In this document: in pieces, positions 21,120 through 25,573 of the stretch
Numbering within the stretch: the first letter of the stretch is position 1
How the letters are laid out: each line of letters starts with the position of its first letter
From: Lingula anatina
Taxonomy: Eukaryota > Brachiopoda > Lingulata > Lingulida > Lingulidae
Length of the DNA stretch: 25,573 nucleotides
Assembly: GCF_001039355.2 (NCBI RefSeq)
Contig: NW_019773676.1
Span: forward strand, 36,579 to 62,151
Direction: 5' to 3'
The notes under the pieces: model-generated
The model's input: the letters and a program-made list of their open reading frames with translations, nothing else
Told to the model about the DNA's origin: nothing
Databases searched by the model: none
Program-made: the position numbers and the translations under genes

Positions 21120-21599
21120 ATTCTGCTATCAACCGCAGCTTCGGCAAGTAGGTCGTCAAATACTATGAGCTTGTTCACATTAGGATCAAAGAAATCGTCA
21201 TCTTGGATATTGGAAGGAATGCCTTGGTGAAATGTAATAACTCCCTTTGACTCGACCAGCATGACTTCATATAAATGTTGCCACACATCGTAACACCAAA
21301 TTATTCTCTGTGGGCGTGGTGAAATCATTGATTGGGCGTGTGCAATCAATCGTTTCACGAAAACCGATTTCCCATTGCCCGCCGGACCAGTCACCATGGC
21401 AGTAAATGGGGATATGAGTGGTCCACACTCACTTCCAGCCTGCAGATTAAGCTGAGTTTTCGCCTGGTGTAGGGGCCTACACTCATTACGTGTCTTTTCA
21501 AGTTGTCCTTTCTGGAGAAGGTTTTTGCGCACTCTGTACACTTGAGCATCTTTTCAAAGAATGAGAAGGGAGGGTGAGGAGTAAGCTATTTATATACAC

Positions 21600-21958
21600 C
21601 CTTCCTCCTCCTCCTCCCTATCTTCTCCAAGGGTGTACACCCTCCTCCTCCTCCTCATTTTCTACACCTCCTGACTTAATCTTCCTCCTCCTCTTCCTCA
21701 TCTTCTTTGAAGGAAGGAAAGTGGAGGTAGGACGGATGAGGAGGAGGAGGGGGAAATATGTAGAGAAGAGCAAGTACACCCTCCTCCTCATTTTCTACTT
21801 CTCTACACCTCCTGACTTAATCTTCCTCCTCCTCCTCCTCATCTTCTTGGAAGGAAGGAAGGTGGAGGTAGGACGGACGAGGAGGAGGAGGGGGAAATAT
21901 GTAGGGAAGAGCAAGTACACCCTCCTCCTCAGCATCTTCTTCCCTACACCTCCAAATA
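21600..21958. repeat. Polypyrimidine/polypurine tandem repeat, about 141-bp period
   Basis: TACACCCTCCTCCTC recurs at about 21634, 21775 and 21916. Each unit holds a (CCT)n run, then GAAGGAAGG-GTGGAGGTAGGACGGA, then (GAG)n, so each unit is also an internal hairpin (CCTCCTCCTC with GAGGAGGAGG). The array lies between the right TIR and the ATPase start codon, where a promoter would be expected. Open frames across it are low-complexity artefacts. Confidence 0.9.
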
Positions 21959-21973
21959 AACAACCCAATAATG

Positions 21974-22446
21974 CACTGGAACAATCTTCAGTGCAAGCGC
22001 ACTTACCTACGATGAGACGAGACTGAAAATCAAAACAGACAAGACTTTCAAAAACAAAGAAAAAATAAATAAGACTTTTAAAAAGCATTGGTAGCCACAG
22101 TTACCCCTCCCTCAAAAACAAACAAACAAACAAACAAACAAGCAGACAAACAAACAAACAGACAGACAGACAGACAGACAGTCAGGCAACAAATAAACAA
22201 AGAGACAAACAGATAAAACAAGCAAACAGACAGAGAGACGGACAGACAAATAAACAAACAGACAGACAGATAAATGGACAGTCAGACAGACAGACAAACA
22301 AACAAACAAACAAACAAACAAACAAACAAACAGACAGACAGGCAGACAAATAAACAAACAAACAGACAGACAGACAAAGAAACAAACAAACAATCCTCAC
22401 ACAATCCTCACGCCGATAGTAACTGTCAGCCTGATTTCATACTACT
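21974..22446. repeat. Right terminal inverted repeat of the Polinton
   Basis: Reverse complement of the left arm, ending CTGATTTCATACTACT. It contains an (AAAC)n/(AGAC)n array at about 22113-22394 that is roughly 70 bp longer than its left counterpart, showing slippage since insertion. Confidence 0.9.
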
Positions 22447-22452
22447 GATGGA
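22447..22452. repeat. Right 6-bp target-site duplication (GATGGA)
   Basis: An exact copy of 15839-15844, abutting the right tip of the element. Confidence 0.92.
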
Positions 22453-22499
22453 ACCACTATATCTAGAAATTCTAATATGTGTGTTATGAGCGTTTCAGT
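22447..22499 (+). CDS. Candidate exon, right half, beyond the Polinton
   Basis: Starting with the second GATGGA copy, the frame that was open before the element continues as DGTTISRNSNMCVMSVSVIS and reaches a stop about 35 bases later, at about 22553. A GTAATT that could serve as a donor lies at 22499-22504. The exon end is therefore uncertain. See the left half at 15714. Confidence 0.4.
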
Positions 22500-23413
22500 A
22501 ATTTCACATTGGCACCCTACTATCAGTCCAAGTTGTCAATTTTGACTCCTCGAGCACTTATCACAGAGTCTGTGTGCGATGCCATTGTTGTGGTCCTACT
22601 GTATCGCCCTCGCGTATCGCGTGAATGCTGCTCATTTCTGGCCTTGTCGCGAACTTTACGAGGGAAGCAAGTTACGCTTGCAGCCTCGCTATTCGCAGAT
22701 TATTTTTAGAATCTCGTCCAATATCCTCTGTCTGAGAATTCCAAATGTCGCAAGGACTTGTTTGGCATTTGAGATTCTGCGCAATATTTGGATGCAAGGA
22801 GGCCGTAATACCCCGTACGGCCGGTTGTAATACCCCGTACGGCCGGTTGTGACCGAGGCTAAAGGAAGCTAGCCAGTGTAATTAGGGTTTTACTTTTATA
22901 TATATACTGTATATGACAAAAAGAAATACAAAACAGCAGTTATTTTATTTATCATGTTCTGATTCATCTATAAACTGAAGTAAGCGAGTAAACGCCCTGA
23001 GGCTTTTATTATAATTTCCGCACCAATGCAATAACATATTTCAATAAATCTTTTTCATGCATTTCCAACAGTATTTGAGAAAAAATTACATCAAAAACTA
23101 CCACCCAGAAAATAGAAATCACAATGGCCATTACACACTGTACACATTTACTAGTTTGACTCTTGGCTGAATGAATAGTAATTCATAATGTCAGCTTATA
23201 TATGACCTCATTTAAATAAATGAGTAGTAATCACTCCTGAGTTTTCATTGGCCTGTAAGACTTGTCATATACCCACAAAATTGAATCAAATATTAACCAT
23301 ATACACATACATTTTTAAAATCTCTACATATGCACACAAAGAAGCCATCGTGTTCAGACACAAAGTCGTTCTACGGCCTATTTTGAGTTGTTATTGCACA
23401 AAAACATAATCTT
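22500..23413. other. Spacer with a short tandem duplication
   Basis: No gene is recognised. A 22-bp unit TAATACCCCGTACGGCCGGT (plus TG) is repeated twice at 22806-22849, standing out as GC-rich. The remainder is AT-rich after 22870. Confidence 0.5.
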
Positions 23414-23752
23414 AGTAGAGAAAAATTGAATTTGATACTGGATCTTACTTGAAACGAGTGCCACTAGGTTTCGACCTTCTCGTGAACTGAGATGTCACCA
23501 GTGTCACGTGGTGACAGTCTGCGCAGAATGTCTCTCAAGACCCAACAACCACAACATCAGTTAAATGAGGGTATTCCTCCCCTATATGAATCTGCCAGCT
23601 GACCTACACCACACTAGCCATACACATCCCGCGCAGACTGTCACCACATGACAGCTCAGTTAACCCGATGAAGACCTTTTGAGAAGGTCTTAACATATAG
23701 TGTTACTCGTTTCAATTAAGACCATGCAAGTAGCAGATTCAGTTTTTCTCAA
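23414..23752. mobile_element. Imperfect inverted-repeat MITE
   Basis: The left arm (about 23414-23530: GAGAAAAATTGAATTTGATACT, GAAACGAGTGCCACTA, GTGGTGACAGTCTGCGC) matches in reverse the right arm (about 23625-23752: GCGCAGACTGTCACCAC, TTACTCGTTTCAA, CTGAATCTGCTACT complement). The element is about 340 bp with no coding capacity. Precise ends and target duplication are not resolved. Confidence 0.65.
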
Positions 23753-23825
23753 CTTAAATGAAAACACAACTGATTTGATTTTAACATTCGCTTTATTAAC
23801 AACAATGTAACATATCATACTTCAG

Positions 23826-24289
23826 CAAAACAGTGTGGAAGCCAGGATACTATAATGACTGCCGTGCCGGAAACCGTGTCGAATACGTCGCCAGACGCAC
23901 TGGGGGATACTTTGCCGGATACATTGCCGAATGAAGGCTGTAGCGCGCCTAACTATAATCAAAATCACATAGCATCAGGAGACCCACCAGATTTCTGCAC
24001 TTTTCAAGCAAATACAGAGCCGCAGGTCACAGAAACATACATGCAACCGGTACTTTCAAGCAAAGCAGACGGAAGAATGGTTGACTGTGATAGTGCATTG
24101 AAACATTTTAGTGGTGGACAAGATAAAAGTGAACAAGAACTGCAAGCTGCATTTAAGCCCACAAAAGCTCGAACTAGTCTAATGGGAGTGATATTTGGCC
24201 CAAAAATACTACAGAAATATGGTAATAACATTCAAGTGTGTTTAATTCGCAAAGAGGAGTTTGAGGCAAGTTCTTGTATTTTACAATAA
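23826..24289 (+). CDS. Unrecognised ORF or exon
   Basis: After a good acceptor (CATATCATACTTCAG) the frame is open through MTAVPETVSNTSPDALGDTL (ATG at 23855) for about 144 residues. The N-terminal half is threonine/proline/serine-rich and looks disordered. The C-terminal part (KARTSLMGVIFGPKILQKYG and NNIQVCLIRKEEFE) looks folded. The frame ends either at TAA (24287-24289), which overlaps an AATAAA signal, or at a GC-type donor (GAG|GCAAGT near 24265). I do not recognise the family. The codon use is less AT-driven than in the flanks, which argues for a real exon. It could be a single-exon gene end, an internal exon or part of an unrecognised mobile element. Confidence 0.42.
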
Positions 24290-24327
24290 AAAATTAACGT
24301 CTTATAACTGATTATTTATACCCAAAA

Positions 24328-24506
24328 TAGATGGGAAACAATTTTTCAAATAATTTTATAGCAACCAGGAACTAGTGGAGCGTTAAAAAATCTAGATAAC
24401 TGATAATTTGTTCACAATCGAGTAGACATGCTGTATATTTTATAATCAAGGTAGATGAGAAACCTTTTTCAAATTGATCCTGGCAACCAGCAACTAGTGG
24501 ATCGTT
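24328..24506. repeat. Diverged tandem duplication, about 124-bp offset
   Basis: TAGATGGGAAACAATTTTTC ... CAACCAGGAACTAGTGGAGCGTT (24328-24384) recurs as TAGATGAGAAACCTTTTTC ... CAACCAGCAACTAGTGGATCGTT (24452-24506). Confidence 0.8.
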
Positions 24507-24508
24507 TT

Positions 24509-24509
<1 letters not shown>

Positions 24510-24561
<52 letters not shown>
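24510..24561. repeat. 52-bp poly(A) tract
   Basis: 52 uninterrupted A residues directly after the second duplicated unit. It could be the tail of a retroposed copy, but no retroelement body is recognised upstream, and assembly length of such a run is unreliable. Confidence 0.9.
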
Positions 24562-24564
<3 letters not shown>

Positions 24565-25025
24565 AAACCATTCGGGTAACCAAAAATACACAATATATAT
24601 ATATAGGCACTAACTTAAATGGCCCGAAAATGTTATCATGTTTTACTTCACAAAATAAGTACCTCTACAATGTGTAAGTGGAATGGGCTGGCTTTAAAGT
24701 AGCTAAATTCAGATATAGATAACAGAAGTTTGGTATACAACATTGGTCAAAAAGGTTGTCCCACACCCATTTCCATGTACTTATATTTACAAATGATCAT
24801 CTCACAGATGTAAATTATTATTAACGGAGCCTTTTTTCCAGATACCGTTTCTAACATGATTAATGGTTCAGAAAATATAAAATAGTGGTGAAAATTTTGT
24901 ACATTTTATACCATTTAGTCAAATTTATAACAGGTACCCCCTCAATTCCAATATTTCACTGTGATTTCTACAGGTGTAAAGAAATTTATATTAAATTGAA
25001 AAAAAGCCTCCAAATGTCGCCAAAT
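24562..25025. other. AT-rich spacer, nothing recognised
   Basis: A short TA run follows the poly(A) tract. The rest shows no gene. It may include the 3' flank of the Tc1 element that starts at 25026. Confidence 0.5.
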
Positions 25026-25573
25026 TTACACACAATTAGCATTAGGGTGTGCAATTATCTCCTGTAGATGGCGCGACAAGCCTTCAACACGGATAACCAT
25101 TCTGTTTTGTGGGATTTTGTCCCATTCATATTAAAGAGCGTGGCGGAATTGGTCCAGGTTTATTGGGAATTGGTTCTCCTCTGCAGTGATCACTCCAGTT
25201 AATGCCACAGGTGCTCAATAGGATTAATATTAGGACTCAAAGACGGTTGTCCCATCCTCAGAGCACTGTGTTTCTGCAACAAATCGCTTGCCAGTCGAGA
25301 ACTGTGAGCATGTGCGTTGTCACAATGAAGCCGGCAGCATCCCTGAAGTCACCTCTTGCAAATAGAGGGAGCTATCTGTTGGGAATGTTACAGTAAAATG
25401 CCCAAGTAACGTTTTGTTCCAAAAGGAACAATGTACTAATACCATGGGCTTGGAATGTTCTCCAGATGCGGACTGATCCAACACATCAGGCAATATTATC
25501 CTGCACACACCCTTCCAAGAGGAATTTTTCAACATGTTTGTGGACGCTCATTTGACCATCGATGAGATACAAG
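25026..25573 (-). pseudogene. Tc1/mariner transposase, partial at window edge
   Basis: The minus strand encodes the C-terminal two thirds of a Tc1-type transposase. Pieces include AHGISTLFLLEQNVTWAFYC, then LPLFARGDFRDAAGFIVTTH, DWQAICCRNTVL and SLSPNINPIEHLW, whose E (25214-25216) is the catalytic glutamate. EGLSRHLQEIIAHPNANCV then ends at TAA (25026-25028). Frames change at least twice and a stop follows HLWH, so it is a pseudogene. It runs off the right edge, where the DNA-binding half would lie. It is distinct from the copies at 5.3 and 11.7 kb. Confidence 0.85.

Larger units (their letters stand above)
18097..21549 (-). pseudogene. Polinton-type packaging ATPase with N-terminal zinc finger, split by insertion
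   Basis: This is a P-loop ATPase of the HerA/FtsK-like packaging type used by Polintons and related viruses to load DNA into capsids. The upstream part (21541-21120) has a Walker A motif, GPAGNGKS (21388-21365), the conserved segment IIWCYDVWQHLYE, and a Walker B motif, LIVFDD (21169-21152). The downstream part (18479-18097) has a sensor-like region with LFTKVSHHRSVSVILITPN, then RTISLNCHYLVLFKNPRD and HGYLFIDLKQDTPDDCRLRV, and ends RRNRLPK. A 2,640-bp element separates the two parts within a codon. One further frameshift lies near 18400. Upstream, an ATG at 21549 opens a frame with a C2H2-like motif (MLKCTECAKTFSRKDNLKRH) that is out of frame with the ATPase by one shift. The total length, about 270 residues, fits the family. 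Confidence 0.8.
15845..22446 (-). mobile_element. Reduced Polinton/Maverick element with nested insertion
   Basis: A 6,602-bp element. It has long terminal inverted repeats (left about 15845-16292, right about 21974-22446), 5'-AG and CT-3' tips, and a perfect 6-bp duplication GATGGA outside them. Six-bp duplications, TIRs of several hundred bp and a packaging ATPase gene are hallmarks of Polinton/Maverick virus-like transposons (related to adintoviruses). Genes lie on the minus strand: an ATPase and an acidic hypothetical protein. DNA polymerase B, retroviral-type integrase, protease and major capsid are not seen, and full-length relatives are typically 15-20 kb or more. It is therefore an internally deleted, non-autonomous copy. 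Without the nested element at 18480-21119 it would be about 4 kb. The assignment rests on structure plus the ATPase. Confidence 0.85.

Noticed and set aside
21574-22026. 150-codon plus-strand open frame
   Set aside because: It spans the polypyrimidine tandem repeat and has low-complexity composition.
15845-22446. Full-length autonomous Polinton or adintovirus
   Set aside because: No polymerase B, integrase, protease or capsid motifs were found in any frame; the size without the nested element is only about 4 kb.
1-25573. tRNA, rRNA or SINE with tRNA-like promoter
   Set aside because: No convincing A-box/B-box pair or cloverleaf was seen on reading; a dedicated covariance search would be needed to exclude short ones.

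Overview
The window looks like a repeat-rich, AT-rich animal genome, most plausibly an invertebrate such as a bivalve mollusc. Three kinds of evidence point that way: degenerate Tc1/mariner, LINE, gypsy-like and Polinton/Maverick elements; many MITE-like inverted repeats; and exon-sized open stretches bounded by GT/AG signals. The taxon is inferred from repeat style, not proven. No complete host gene is visible. Bacterial features such as operons and ribosome binding sites are absent.

Layout. 1-4.8 kb: a decayed retropepsin fragment (minus strand), a GTTGAATCAA-rich repeat block containing a 51-bp tandem repeat, and three candidate minus-strand exons. 4.8-6.0 kb: a hAT-like MITE, a perfect 134-bp palindrome with a (TA)25 centre, and the catalytic part of a Tc1 transposase. 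6.5-7.8 kb: a roughly 1.3 kb element with GGTCACAC ends. 9.9-11.1 kb: a broken LINE reverse transcriptase. 11.1-14.6 kb: a second Tc1 pseudogene, a TTAA-flanked 338-bp MITE and a frame-shifted MADF/Myb-SANT-like gene associated with GTTGA-rich terminal repeats. Part of that last element is duplicated in inverted orientation near 11.1-11.3 kb.

The most notable region is 15,839-22,452. Here a 6,602-bp element with long terminal inverted repeats starts 5'-AG and ends CT-3'. It is flanked by a perfect 6-bp target-site duplication (GATGGA), which is the Polinton/Maverick hallmark. It carries, on the minus strand, a decayed P-loop packaging-type ATPase with a C2H2 zinc-finger sequence at its start, followed by an unrecognised acidic gene. 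No polymerase B, integrase, protease or major capsid gene is visible, so it is a reduced, non-autonomous derivative. The ATPase gene is itself split by a 2,640-bp element flanked by a 3-bp duplication (ATT). This inner element is a giant inverted repeat built from roughly 185-bp units, many carrying a CCAAGATGG / CCATCTTGG core. The Polinton in turn sits inside what looks like an exon, because one reading frame continues across the insertion site.

22.5-25.6 kb: a short tandem repeat, an imperfect inverted-repeat MITE, one plausible unrecognised exon/ORF (23,826-24,289), a 52-bp poly(A) tract and a third Tc1 transposase pseudogene running off the right edge on the minus strand. The mobile genes show stops or frameshifts, so this is a record of nested insertions rather than a set of cooperating genes.
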